A program made the translations under genes and the position numbers. This document shows, one piece after another, positions 54,167 through 62,989 of a stretch of DNA of 64,000 nt. The notes under the pieces are model-generated. The model was not told the DNA's origin and ran no database searches. It saw only the letters and a list, made by a program, of their open reading frames with translations. Source of the DNA: Rhodoblastus sp. 17X3 (lineage in GTDB: Bacteria > Pseudomonadota > Alphaproteobacteria > Rhizobiales > Beijerinckiaceae); the NCBI RefSeq assembly GCF_030056575.1, contig NZ_JASHHX010000006.1:124001-188000 (forward strand), read 5' to 3'. Each line of letters begins with the position of its first letter. Position 1 is the stretch's first letter.

Positions 54167-54424
54167 TTCCATTCCTCCTCCGCCCGAACGCCGCCTTCTC
54201 TGGCTGGGGCGCGAAAGGCGCTCTTGCCCGTGCAGACTGTTCCGGTTAGTCAATAGGAGCAATGACGTCGGTCAAAGGTCAATCCCTGCACTTATTTTAA
54301 AGGCGGCGCGCTCTCCCGATTGAAGCATCGATGGTCTAGGTTTCCCGCCAAGCTTGTCAGAAAGTGAGTCGCGCCGCACCCGTCACGCGCGCCGCTCGCG
54401 AAAAAATCCGGAGGAAAAGGATCG

Positions 54425-55552
54425 ATGGCCGCCATTCCCAGCTCCCTAAAGGTTCGCTCCGCCATTCGGGCAGGCGCGTTTTCGGCGGCCCTCGCCGCCA
54501 TGCTCGCCGCCCCCGCCTCGCTCGCCCAGACGCCGGTCCGCGTCGGCGTCGTTGCGGCGGGGACGAAGGAGATCTCCAAGGGCGCCGATTTCGTCGGCCG
54601 CGTCGATGCGGTGGAGAAGGTCGAAATCCGCGCCCGCGTGAAAGGCTATCTGGATTCGGTCAAGTTCGAGGAAGGCCAGGCGGTCAAGGTCGGCGAGCCG
54701 CTCTATGAGATCGAGCCTGCCTTGTTCCAGGCGGACGTCGAACAGGCGCAGGGCGCGCTCGAACGCGCCGAAGCCTCGAAAACCCTCGCCGAAATCCAGT
54801 TGAAGCGCGCCGAGGAGCTGCTGGCCAAGCAGGCCGGCACGGCGGTCCAGCGCGATCAGGCGGCGGCCTCCGACCAGCAGGCCGGCGGCGCCGTGCTCAG
54901 CGCCAAGGCCAGCCTCGCCACCGCCCAGATCAATCTCGGCTACGCCTCCATCCTTTCGCCGATCAAGGGCCGCATCGGCATGACCAATGTGACCAAGGGC
55001 AATGTCGTCGGTCCCGACAGCGGCGTGCTTGCGACTATCGTCAGCGAGGACCCGATGTATGTGACCTTTCCGGTCAGCCAGCGCGAGTTCCTGCGGGTGA
55101 CGGGTGACGCCAAGTCCAGCCTCAAGGATGTCGGGGCGACGCTCTCCTTCTCGGACGGCTCGCAATATGCCGAGAGCGGCCGGATCGATTTCGTCGATGT
55201 GAAGGTCGACCGTTCGACCGACACCATCACCGTGCGCGCCAATTTCCCCAATCCGCAGGAAAAGCTGAAGGACGGGGAGTTGGTGCGCGTCCGGCTGGCC
55301 AGCGACGCGCCGGTCAGCAAGATCGTGGTCCCGCAGTCCGCCTTGCTCGCCGACAAGGATGGCGCCTACATCTTCGTGGTGGAGGACGGCAAGGCGGCGG
55401 TGCGCCGCATCAAGACCGGCGCCGAGAGCGGTTCCGACATCGTCGTCGAGAGCGGCGTTTCGGGCGGCGACATCGTGATCGTCGAAGGATTGCAGAACGT
55501 CCGGCCCGGAGCGCCCGTCACGGCGTCGCCCGTCGCGTCAAGCCGGAGCTGA
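54425..55552 (+). CDS. RND efflux periplasmic adaptor subunit
   Basis: A 375-residue membrane fusion protein of the AcrA/MexA type. After an export signal ([14 protein letters not shown] region) come the beta-barrel start ([33 protein letters not shown], the lipoyl half), a long hairpin of alternating helices (~90-160), a second lipoyl half with [18 protein letters not shown], and the barrel/membrane-proximal parts. The adaptor links the inner-membrane RND pump with an outer-membrane channel. No TetR-type regulator or outer-membrane factor is adjacent. AGGAAAAGG precedes the ATG; 4 bases separate it from the pump gene. Confidence 0.92.
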   Translation: MAAIPSSLKVRSAIRAGAFSAALAAMLAAPASLAQTPVRVGVVAAGTKEISKGADFVGRVDAVEKVEIRARVKGYLDSVKFEEGQAVKVGEPLYEIEPALFQADVEQAQGALERAEASKTLAEIQLKRAEELLAKQAGTAVQRDQAAASDQQAGGAVLSAKASLATAQINLGYASILSPIKGRIGMTNVTKGNVVGPDSGVLATIVSEDPMYVTFPVSQREFLRVTGDAKSSLKDVGATLSFSDGSQYAESGRIDFVDVKVDRSTDTITVRANFPNPQEKLKDGELVRVRLASDAPVSKIVVPQSALLADKDGAYIFVVEDGKAAVRRIKTGAESGSDIVVESGVSGGDIVIVEGLQNVRPGAPVTASPVASSRS

Positions 55553-55556
55553 GTCC

Positions 55557-58500
55557 ATGTTTTCAGCGCTTTTCGTCGACCGGCCTCGCCTCGCGATCGT
55601 CATCGCCATTGTCACGACCATTGCCGGGCTGCTGGCGCTGCTGGCGATCCCGCTGGCGCAATATCCCGACATCGTGCCGCCGCAGGTTTCGGTGACGACG
55701 GTCTATCCCGGCGCCAATGGCAAGGTCGTGGACGCTACGGTCGCCCAGCCGATCGAAGCCCAGGTGGTGGGCGTCGACAAGGCGATCTACATGAAGAGCG
55801 TCAGCGGCGACGACGGCAGCTATACGCTCACGGTTTCCTTCGAACTGGGCACCAATCCCGATATCAACGCAGTCAATGTGAACAACCGCGTCCAGGTCGC
55901 CTTGGCGCAGCTGCCGCCCGAGGTCCAGAAGCAAGGCATTACCGTCAAGAAAAAATCGTCGGCCTTGCTCGGGGTGATCGGCGTCTATTCGCCCAAGGGA
56001 AGCAAGAGCCCGCTCTATCTGTCCAATTTCGTCACCATCAACCTGCTCGACCAGATCCGGAGCACGCCCGGCGTCGGCGACGCAACCTTGTGGGGACCGC
56101 AGGATTACGCCATGCGGGCCTGGGTCCATACCGACCGCCTGACCGGCCTCGGCCTGACCACAGCCGACGTCATCAACGCCATCCAGTCGCAGAACGTGCA
56201 GGCGGCCGTCGGCCGCATCGGCGCGCGCCCGGCGGCCGACGACCAGCAGCTCCAGCTCAACATCCAGACCAAAGGCCGCCTGACCTCGGTCGAAGAATTC
56301 GAGAACATCATCATCCGCACCGCCGCCGACGGCTCGATCCTGCGGCTCAAGGACATCGCGCGGCTTGAACTCGGCGCGGCCAATCTCGACCGCGATACTT
56401 TTCTGAACGGCTCGCCCGCCTCCGCCATCGCCATCTACCAGACGCCGGGCGCGAATGCGTTGACCACGCTGGACGCGGTGAAGAAGCAGATCGCCGCCCT
56501 GGAAAAAACTTTTCCAGACGATGTCGCCTGGAAGGTTACCTATGACCCCACGACTTTCGTCACCGACACCATAGCGGAAGTTAAGAAGACCCTGATCGAG
56601 GCCTTCGTCCTCGTTGTTCTGGTTGTCTTCCTCTTCCTCGGCAGCGTGCGCGCCACGCTGATTCCGACCCTCGCCGTGCCGGTCAGCCTGATCGGCAGCT
56701 TCATCGCGCTCAAGGCGGTGGGCTATTCGGCCAATACGGTTTCGCTGCTCGCCATCGTGCTGGCCATCGGCATCGTGGTCGACGACGCCATCGTGGTGGT
56801 CGAGAACGTCGAGCGCGTGATGGAGGAGGAGCCGGACCTCACGCCCGCCGAGGCGACGAAAAAGGCCATGGCCGAAATCACCGCGCCAATCATCGCCATC
56901 ACGCTGGTGCTGATGTCGGTCTTCGTTCCGATCGCCTTCATCCCCGGCATTTCCGGCGAGCTGTTCCGGCAATTCGCGGTGACCGTTTCGGTGGCGATGT
57001 TCCTGTCGGCCATCAACGCGCTGACCCTGTCGCCCGCGCTCTGCGGCGTGTTGCTGAAACGCCATCATGGACCGCGCCGGGGGATCGTCGGCTGGGTGAT
57101 GCGCTCGATCGACTGGGTCCGCGACCGCTATGGCGCCGTCGTCGCGCGCCTGGTGCGGGTTTCGGTGATCGGCCTCGCGATGGTCGGAATCGCGAGCGCC
57201 GGCGTCTATGCGCTCGCCGCCAAAACGCCCACGGGCTTCCTGCCCGAGGACGACCAGGGCGCCTTCTTCGTCGTCGTGCAGCTCCCCGGCGGCGCTTCAC
57301 TGAACCGCACCAACGACGTGGTGCGCGAGGTCGAGACGATCCTGAAGGAAGAGGAGGCGATTGCGGATTATACGTCCGTTGTCGGCCTGAATTTCATCGA
57401 TTCCTATTCCCAGCCCAATTCGGCCTTCGTCGTGGTGACGCTGAAGCCCTTCGAGGAGCGCACGGCGCCTGACGCCACGGCGAATGCGCTCATCAAACGC
57501 CTCGGCCAGAAATTCACCGGCGTCGCCGGCGGAACGGTGGTCGCTCTGGCCCCGCCGCCGATCATCGGCCTCGGCACGGGCGGCGGCTTCACTTTTGTCG
57601 TCAAGGACATGAAGGGCGCCGATCCCAAGGAGCTGGCGCAGGTCGTGCGCGGTCTGACCATCGCGGCCAATCAGGAGCCAAGGCTCAACCGGGTGTTCAG
57701 CACCTATTCGGCGACCAATCCGTCGATCTATCTCGATATCGACCGCGACAAGGCGCAGATCCTCGGCGTCCCGCTCAACAGCGTGTTCCAGTCGCTCCAG
57801 GCTTCGCTCGGCGGCTATTTCGTCAACAACATGAACATGTTCGGCCGTACGTGGCAGGTTCAGGTCCAGGCGGAGGCCGAGGACCGCAACGGCGTCGACG
57901 ACATCTACCGGATCAACGTCCGCTCCAATGACGGCAAGATGATCCCGCTGCGCAGCCTGGCGGAAGTCAAGCTCGTGGTCGGCCCGCCCGCCCTGATCCG
58001 CTACAACAACCGGGGCGCGGCGACGGTCCAGGGCGGCCCCGCGGCAGGCGTCTCCTCCGGGCAGGCGCTGGCGGCGATGGACGAAGTGGCGGCCAGGACC
58101 CTGCCCGCTGGCTATACCGGAGAATGGACCGATACCGCCTTCCAGGAGAAGCGCGCGGAAGGCAAGACGGCGATCATTCTCGCCTTCGCGATCCTGTTCG
58201 CCTATCTGTTCCTCGTCGGCCTCTATGAAAGCTGGACCATCCCCGTGCCGGTCCTGCTCTCGGTAGCGATTGGCGTGTTCGGCTCGTTCCTGTTCATCAA
58301 ACTGGGCGGGCTCACGCTCGATCTCTACGGCCAGATTGGCATGGTCGTGCTCATCGGCCTCGCGGCGAAAAACGGCATTCTCATCGTCGAATTCGCCAAG
58401 GAACAGCGCGAGCGGGGCGTTCCCCTGCTCGAAGCCGCGACCGAGGGCGCGCGGCTGCGTTTCCGCCCGGTGATGATGACCTCGCTCGCCTTCATTCTCG

Positions 58501-58715
58501 GCCTCTATCCGCTGGTGGTCGCCCATGGCGCTTCCGAACTGGCGCGGAAAAATGTCGGCACGCCGGTGTTCGGCGGCATGATCCTGGCCTCGGTGGTCGG
58601 CATTTTCGCCATTCCGCCGCTTTATGTGGCCTTCCAGGGCTTGCGCGAAAAATTCCGCCCCTCGACGCGGCCGAAGGCGGAGCAAGCGAACGCGGGAACG
58701 CCCGCGCAAGGATGA
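55557..58715 (+). CDS. RND efflux permease, HAE1 type
   Basis: A 1052-residue inner-membrane pump with 12 helices and two large periplasmic loops. The N-terminus ([45 protein letters not shown]) and helix 4 with the proton-relay aspartates in [22 protein letters not shown] are diagnostic; [17 protein letters not shown] and [26 protein letters not shown] complete the HAE1 signature. It exports drugs, dyes or solvents using the proton gradient, with the coupled adaptor. Substrates cannot be told. The final 25 residues are a charged tail. Confidence 0.95.
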   Translation: MFSALFVDRPRLAIVIAIVTTIAGLLALLAIPLAQYPDIVPPQVSVTTVYPGANGKVVDATVAQPIEAQVVGVDKAIYMKSVSGDDGSYTLTVSFELGTNPDINAVNVNNRVQVALAQLPPEVQKQGITVKKKSSALLGVIGVYSPKGSKSPLYLSNFVTINLLDQIRSTPGVGDATLWGPQDYAMRAWVHTDRLTGLGLTTADVINAIQSQNVQAAVGRIGARPAADDQQLQLNIQTKGRLTSVEEFENIIIRTAADGSILRLKDIARLELGAANLDRDTFLNGSPASAIAIYQTPGANALTTLDAVKKQIAALEKTFPDDVAWKVTYDPTTFVTDTIAEVKKTLIEAFVLVVLVVFLFLGSVRATLIPTLAVPVSLIGSFIALKAVGYSANTVSLLAIVLAIGIVVDDAIVVVENVERVMEEEPDLTPAEATKKAMAEITAPIIAITLVLMSVFVPIAFIPGISGELFRQFAVTVSVAMFLSAINALTLSPALCGVLLKRHHGPRRGIVGWVMRSIDWVRDRYGAVVARLVRVSVIGLAMVGIASAGVYALAAKTPTGFLPEDDQGAFFVVVQLPGGASLNRTNDVVREVETILKEEEAIADYTSVVGLNFIDSYSQPNSAFVVVTLKPFEERTAPDATANALIKRLGQKFTGVAGGTVVALAPPPIIGLGTGGGFTFVVKDMKGADPKELAQVVRGLTIAANQEPRLNRVFSTYSATNPSIYLDIDRDKAQILGVPLNSVFQSLQASLGGYFVNNMNMFGRTWQVQVQAEAEDRNGVDDIYRINVRSNDGKMIPLRSLAEVKLVVGPPALIRYNNRGAATVQGGPAAGVSSGQALAAMDEVAARTLPAGYTGEWTDTAFQEKRAEGKTAIILAFAILFAYLFLVGLYESWTIPVPVLLSVAIGVFGSFLFIKLGGLTLDLYGQIGMVVLIGLAAKNGILIVEFAKEQRERGVPLLEAATEGARLRFRPVMMTSLAFILGLYPLVVAHGASELARKNVGTPVFGGMILASVVGIFAIPPLYVAFQGLREKFRPSTRPKAEQANAGTPAQG

Positions 58716-58815
58716 CGCGGCGGCTTCACGCCGATGTCGTCTTAAGGAACGAAAAACAGAAATTCCGCGGCGCGATCCGATCCGGGCGCGCGTCGGTTTG
58801 CAGTGGAGGAACGTC

Positions 58816-59346
58816 ATGAGCGATCTGGTTTTCATTGCCTTCGACAACGAGCAGAAGGCCGAAGAAGTACGCGATCGCATCCTCGGGATGCAGCGCGAAT
58901 ATCTGATCGATATCGGCGACGCGGTGATCGCTGTGCGCGATGACAAGGGCCGCGTGAAGCTCAACCAGCTCGTGAACACGACGGCGGCGGGCGCGGCGTC
59001 CGGCGCCTTGTGGGGCACGCTGATCGGCTGGCTGTTCATGATGCCGCTCGCGGGCGCGGCTGTCGGCGCCGCTGGCGGCGCGCTGGGCGGCGCGCTGACG
59101 GATGTCGGCATCAATGATTCGGACATGAAGCGCCAGGCGGACGAGGCGCTCAAGCCCGGCATGGCGGGCTTGTTCCTGCTCATCCGCAAGATGACGACCG
59201 ACAAGGTGCTCGAAGATCTCAAGGGCGCCGGGGGCACCGTGATCAAGACCTCCTTCGACCACGCGCTGGAAGAAAAACTGCGCCAGGCGCTGGACGGCGC
59301 GGCGCCGCAGCCGCCGGCGCCGCCCGCTGAAACGCCCGCCGCCTGA
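58816..59346 (+). CDS. DUF1269-type membrane protein
   Basis: A 176-residue protein. The first ~60 residues are a soluble ferredoxin-like fold (LVFIAFDNEQKAEEVRDRILGMQREYLIDIGDAVIAVRDDKGRVKLNQ), followed by a glycine-zipper helix pair (SGALWGTLIGWLFMMPLAGAAVGAAGGALGGALTDVG), then a soluble end (DMKRQADEALKPGMAGLFLLIRKMTTDKVLEDLKGAG) and a Pro/Ala tail. This is the DUF1269 pattern, of unknown role though linked to membrane stress in some reports. GTGGAGGA precedes the ATG. It lies 100 bases after the RND permease and may be a separate unit. Confidence 0.85.
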   Translation: MSDLVFIAFDNEQKAEEVRDRILGMQREYLIDIGDAVIAVRDDKGRVKLNQLVNTTAAGAASGALWGTLIGWLFMMPLAGAAVGAAGGALGGALTDVGINDSDMKRQADEALKPGMAGLFLLIRKMTTDKVLEDLKGAGGTVIKTSFDHALEEKLRQALDGAAPQPPAPPAETPAA

Positions 59347-59354
59347 TTTTTTTT

Positions 59355-59384
59355 GCGCGCCGCCGTCCTGTGGTGGCGGCGCGC
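59355..59384. terminator. Strong hairpin after the DUF1269 gene
   Basis: A 10-bp perfect GC stem (GCGCGCCGCC/GGCGGCGCGC) lies 8 bases after the stop. Eight T's lie before, not after, the stem on the plus strand, so it would terminate best in the minus direction; on the plus strand only CTTTC follows. Confidence 0.55.
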
Positions 59385-59486
59385 CTTTCGCGCGCGGGGC
59401 GGTTGGAATCGGCATGGGCTTGAATTGACCTGCGGTTAAGGCTCAGGTTAACCTATCGTCAGTCTTCGCGTTTTTCAGGCTGCGGC

Positions 59487-60302
59487 ATGCAGCGGCAGAG
59501 TTTTTCCCAGTTCGTTTTTTTTGTCGCGTCCGGGTTTGCCGTCGCGGCTTTCGGCGTTTCTCCGGGTTTGGCGGGGGCCTGGACGCCGGAACAGGGCCAC
59601 GGCGAAGTCATCGTCGCCACCTTTTTCGAACAGGCCAGCGTCGCCTATAATCAGGCCGGCCAGATTACGCCAACCTCGCTCTACCGCAGCGGGCAGGCGA
59701 CAGCCTATGTCGCATATGGCGTCACCGACTGGCTGGCGGCGATCATTCGTCCGGGCGCGCAAAGCTCTTCGCTCGGCGCTCCCGCCAATCAGAACTATAC
59801 CGGGCTCGGCGACAGCGAGATTGCGGCGCAGGCGCGCGTCTGGCGCGACGATTCGACTGTGATTTCGGTGCTCGCCGGCGTGCGCGCGCCAACGACTGGC
59901 GGCGCGACCAACAGCTGGCTGCAGGGTCCGGACCGGCCGGAATATGATCTCCGTATTCTGCTCGGCCATAATCTGACGCTGGCGGGGCTCTCCGGCTTCG
60001 TCGATTTCTCGGCGGGTTATCGCTTCGTCGGCGCGACGGCGCCTAATGAGGGCCATTTCGACGCGAGTTTTGGCCTTTACGCGACCCAAGACCTGCTTGT
60101 GCTGGCGCAAAGCTTCAATACGATCTCGGGGCCGTCGGGCAGTCCAAGCACGCCGCAATGGGCGCAGGCCAAGGCGCAGTTCAGCCTCGTCTATCGGCTG
60201 AGCGGCGAATGGCGCGTCCAGGGCGGCGGCTTCGTCACGCTGGCGGGTCAAAACGCCTATCGTGAAAACGGCCTGCTGCTGGCGCTCTGGCGCAAGTTTT
60301 GA
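59487..60302 (+). CDS. Outer-membrane beta-barrel-like protein (phenol MetA-degradation type)
   Basis: A 271-residue secreted protein. The signal (FVFFVASGFAVAAFGVSPGLAGA) is followed by alternating short amphipathic strands rich in tyrosine, serine and glycine, and it ends in a C-terminal phenylalanine (LLLALWRKF), as expected for an outer-membrane beta-barrel recognised by the BAM complex. GQATAYVAYGVTDWLAAIIRPG and GLGDSEIAAQARVWRDDSTVISVLAGVRAPTG are like proteins of the Phenol_MetA_deg family, whose substrate role is vague. It is followed 11 bases later by cytidine deaminase, with which it may be cotranscribed. Confidence 0.65.
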   Translation: MQRQSFSQFVFFVASGFAVAAFGVSPGLAGAWTPEQGHGEVIVATFFEQASVAYNQAGQITPTSLYRSGQATAYVAYGVTDWLAAIIRPGAQSSSLGAPANQNYTGLGDSEIAAQARVWRDDSTVISVLAGVRAPTTGGATNSWLQGPDRPEYDLRILLGHNLTLAGLSGFVDFSAGYRFVGATAPNEGHFDASFGLYATQDLLVLAQSFNTISGPSGSPSTPQWAQAKAQFSLVYRLSGEWRVQGGGFVTLAGQNAYRENGLLLALWRKF

Positions 60303-60313
60303 TTGGAGCGAAA

Positions 60314-60718
60314 ATGGCAGGTCTCGACGAATTGTTCGAACGCGCCAAAGCGGCGCGGGCGCAGGCCTATGCGCCCTATTCGCGCTTTCCCGTCGGCGCG
60401 GCGCTGCGTAGCGCGAGCGGTGCGGTGTTTTCCGGCTGCAATGTGGAAAACGCCGCCTATCCGCTGGGAGTCTGCGCGGAAACCTCGGCCATCTCGGCCA
60501 TGGTCGCGGCGGGCGAGACGCGGATCATGGAAATTCTCGTGCTCGGACCCGGGCCGGGGCGGATCGCGCCCTGCGGCGCCTGCCGCCAGCGCATCGCGGA
60601 ATTTGCGCCGAGCGAGGCGTTGATCCATCTCGCCGACGAGACGGGCGCGGCCGAGACGACGTCCGTTTCCGAGCTGCTGCCGCGGGCTTTCGGCCCGGCC
60701 TCGCTCGCGCGCGGTTAG
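60314..60718 (+). CDS. cdd: Cytidine deaminase
   Basis: A 134-residue homotetrameric-type zinc enzyme that deaminates cytidine and deoxycytidine to the uridine forms. The zinc and catalytic motif is GVCAETSAISAM (Cys-Ala-Glu), and the second zinc site is PCGACRQ (two cysteines). SRFPVGAALRSASG and GCNVENAAYPLG are the usual substrate-binding stretches. GGAG precedes the ATG; a TTG five codons earlier is not preferred. It stands without deoA/upp neighbours. It is convergent with the OpgG/OpgD gene, 10 bases between stops. Confidence 0.95.
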   Translation: MAGLDELFERAKAARAQAYAPYSRFPVGAALRSASGAVFSGCNVENAAYPLGVCAETSAISAMVAAGETRIMEILVLGPGPGRIAPCGACRQRIAEFAPSEALIHLADETGAAETTSVSELLPRAFGPASLARG

Positions 60719-60728
60719 GTCGGGATGA

Positions 60729-62306
60729 TCACTCCGCGATCCAGGGCATCAGCCAGGTTTCGGTCAGCGCCTTCGGCCCGGTGCGCAGGAAGGCCCGGAT
60801 ATCCGTGGTCTGGCCCGGTTCGACCTGCACGTCGATCAAGGCGCGGAAGCCGTCTATGCGCGGATTCGGCATGAGGATGGTGCGCAGAATCTTGCCCTGA
60901 GAGGTCGTGGCGGACACTTCGACCGAATTGGGATCCTGCATGTAATAGGCAAGGTCGCCGCCAGCGAAATCGACGATGAAGCGGCGCGAGCCGACGTCGA
61001 CGGCCTCGTTGGAGCCGAGCGCCTTGGGGCTCGTCTTCCAGGTGTTGACCACGCGGCCATTGGGCGAGAGGTCGGCGGCCTCCAGCACGGAGCGGATGCG
61101 ATAGGAATAAGAGAAGGGCTTGCCGGCCTCGGGGGGCGTTTTCGGCGTCCAGTAGGTCACGATATTGTCGGCTGTCTCGTCCTTGGTCGCCAGTTCGAGC
61201 AGCTCGACGCGGCCCTCGCCCCATTCGCCATGCGGCTCGACGAAATAGGTCGGCCGCGTTTCATAGGTGAGGTCGAGGTCCTGGTAATGGTCGAAATTGC
61301 GGTCGCGCTGCACGAGGCCGAAGCCGCGGATATTGGTGTCGGCGAAGGTCGTCATGACCTTGACGCGCGGCGCGCGCAGCGGGCGCCAGATCCACTCGCC
61401 ATTGCCGGAATGCATCAGCAAGCCGTCCGAATCATGCAATTCAGGCCGCCATTCGTCGGGCGTCTTGACGGCGGTATGCTGCTCGTCGGCGTAGAACATG
61501 GACGTCAGCGGCGCCATGCCGAATTTCACATTATCGCGGCGCGGATACAGAGTGACGGCGATCTCCATCACGCTCTCGGCGCCGGGATAGAGATCGAAGC
61601 GAAAGGCGCCGGTAACCGACGCGCTGTCGAGCAGCGCGAAGATTGTCGCCCGTTCCGGCGTCTGCTCCGACGTCTCGATCCAGAACTCGCGAAACAGCGG
61701 AAACTCCTCGTCGTCGCCGCCGGTGTTCACGGACAGGCCGCGCGCCGAAAGGCCATAGCTCTGGCCGCGGCCGAGAAAGCGGAAATAGGACGCCCCGAGG
61801 AAGGAGACGACCTCCTCCTGGCTGTGCGGCGCGCCCAGCGGATAATGGAGGCGGAAGCCCGCGAAGCCGAGATTGACCGGCAGGTTCTTGTCGAACTTGT
61901 TGCGGCCGTAGTCGAACAGGCCGGCGGAATAGGGGATTGGCGTGGCGATGCCGTCGCGGATCGTGTTCACCACCACCGGACGCTTGAAGCCATAGCCGAG
62001 ATGGAACAATTGCAGCCGATAGGGGCCGGTCGTGATCGGCGATTTTTCGGCCTTGAAGCGAAGGTCGCGATAGGCGTCGAAATCCAGCTTGTTCAAGGCT
62101 TCCGGCAGTTTCGGCGGCATCGCGTCATAGGGTGCGGCGGCCAGATCCCGGGCGCGCTTCACGACATCCTCGAAGGTGAAATGCGGCGCCGGCGGCTGCC
62201 CCGTCCCCGGCTGTCCCGAATTCTGCGCCAGCGCGCGCGGCGCCAATGCGGCGGCGCCCGAAACGGCGAGGGCGTTGAGCAGAAAACGGCGGTCGAACTG
62301 AGGCAT
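60729..62306 (-). CDS. Tat-exported glucan biosynthesis protein (OpgG/OpgD family)
   Basis: A 525-residue periplasmic protein. The signal QFDRRFLLNALAVSGAAALAPRALAQ is a twin-arginine sequence, as in OpgD (MdoD) and unlike the Sec signal of E. coli OpgG. The mature part has the family stretches HFTFEDVVKRARDLAAAPY, PYRLQLFHLGYGFKRPVVVN, ASYFRFLGRGQSYGLSARGLSVNTG, FADTNIRGFGLVQRDRNFDHYQDLDLTYE and the C-terminal domain with FIVDFAGGDLAYY. It shapes the backbone of osmoregulated periplasmic glucans. No OpgH synthase is in the window. The ATG starts the signal; upstream codons lack homology. Confidence 0.86.
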   Translation of the reverse strand: MPQFDRRFLLNALAVSGAAALAPRALAQNSGQPGTGQPPAPHFTFEDVVKRARDLAAAPYDAMPPKLPEALNKLDFDAYRDLRFKAEKSPITTGPYRLQLFHLGYGFKRPVVVNTIRDGIATPIPYSAGLFDYGRNKFDKNLPVNLGFAGFRLHYPLGAPHSQEEVVSFLGASYFRFLGRGQSYGLSARGLSVNTGGDDEEFPLFREFWIETSEQTPERATIFALLDSASVTGAFRFDLYPGAESVMEIAVTLYPRRDNVKFGMAPLTSMFYADEQHTAVKTPDEWRPELHDSDGLLMHSGNGEWIWRPLRAPRVKVMTTFADTNIRGFGLVQRDRNFDHYQDLDLTYETRPTYFVEPHGEWGEGRVELLELATKDETADNIVTYWTPKTPPEAGKPFSYSYRIRSVLEAADLSPNGRVVNTWKTSPKALGSNEAVDVGSRRFIVDFAGGDLAYYMQDPNSVEVSATTSQGKILRTILMPNPRIDGFRALIDVQVEPGQTTDIRAFLRTGPKALTETWLMPWIAE

Positions 62307-62514
62307 GGGCGAAGGTACCGGAGAGGGCGGCGAGGCAGGTGGGCGAGCGCGCGAGTTTGTGGCGCTGCACAAGGAGTTATCCGCGATTTGCGACCTTCGC
62401 AAGGCGCCCCGCGAGAGGGCGCTTAACGCGGTCTTTCGGCTTGGACGCCACAGCGGCCGAAAAAACCCGATATTGCAAATTTTTCACTTGCGTTGGAGTC
62501 GCGAATTCATATCT

Positions 62515-62595
62515 ATGTGCTTGCCCAAATCGCACGTGCCTGTGGTCGTGTGTCGGTTGGCGGGACCCCGGACAAGAGGCCGGAGAAACGCCTGA
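62515..62595 (+). CDS. Possible arginine-rich leader peptide in the ornithine decarboxylase leader
   Basis: A 26-codon ORF begins with MCLPKSH and ends with PVVVCRLAGPRTRGRRNA, with five arginines in the last 13 residues. Its stop lies just before the first hairpin of the leader. It has no well-placed ribosome-binding site, and if the candidate promoter is right the ATG would be upstream of the transcript, in which case GTG at 62536 is the start. Arginine is the precursor of ornithine, and E. coli speF is controlled by an arginine-rich leader peptide (speFL), so an analogous role is possible. Speculative. Confidence 0.35.
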   Translation: MCLPKSHVPVVVCRLAGPRTRGRRNA

Positions 62596-62989
62596 AAATC
62601 AAACTGGCAGCCGGAGGCGAACCGGCGAACCCCGTCTGAACGGGGGATCGCGACTTAAAGCAACGACGGACCGGGCTTTTTCGTCTCTGTCGGCCCTCCA
62701 AAGGCCGGCTTACCGAAGAGGCTAGTCTTTCTTGCCGGGCGTGCGGAACGGGACTTCCCATTCCAATCGAAGGCCGCTGAAACCTTGGATGGCGTGACGC
62801 CTTCCGAGTTTTTCGCGTCCACGGCGCAGCACCCGACCGCCAGGCGGCGCATTTCGCGCAGCCGAACGGTCTCGGACAGCGTTGCATTCCGCTCCTCGCG
62901 TCTCCATCGCGCGATTGCGGACGGCTGGCGCTTGTCCTCCCGAAGCCTTGATATTCTGGCGGGAAACCGCCCTTCGATGGGATGCCGCG
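62515..62989 (+). promoter_or_regulatory. Structured leader of ornithine decarboxylase (speF-leader-like)
   Basis: About 470 bases without a large gene lie before the decarboxylase, although the genes around it are otherwise tightly packed. Hairpins GCCGG/CCGGC (62610-62626), CCCCGT/ACGGGG (62630-62645) and CGGCC/GGCCG (62691-62707) follow one another. A -35/-10 pair TTGCGT-N16-TATCTA (62488-62515) could start the transcript near 62522. A conserved alphaproteobacterial speF leader RNA has been described upstream of this gene, and the position and hairpins fit it. This is inference; covariance has not been tested. Confidence 0.5.
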
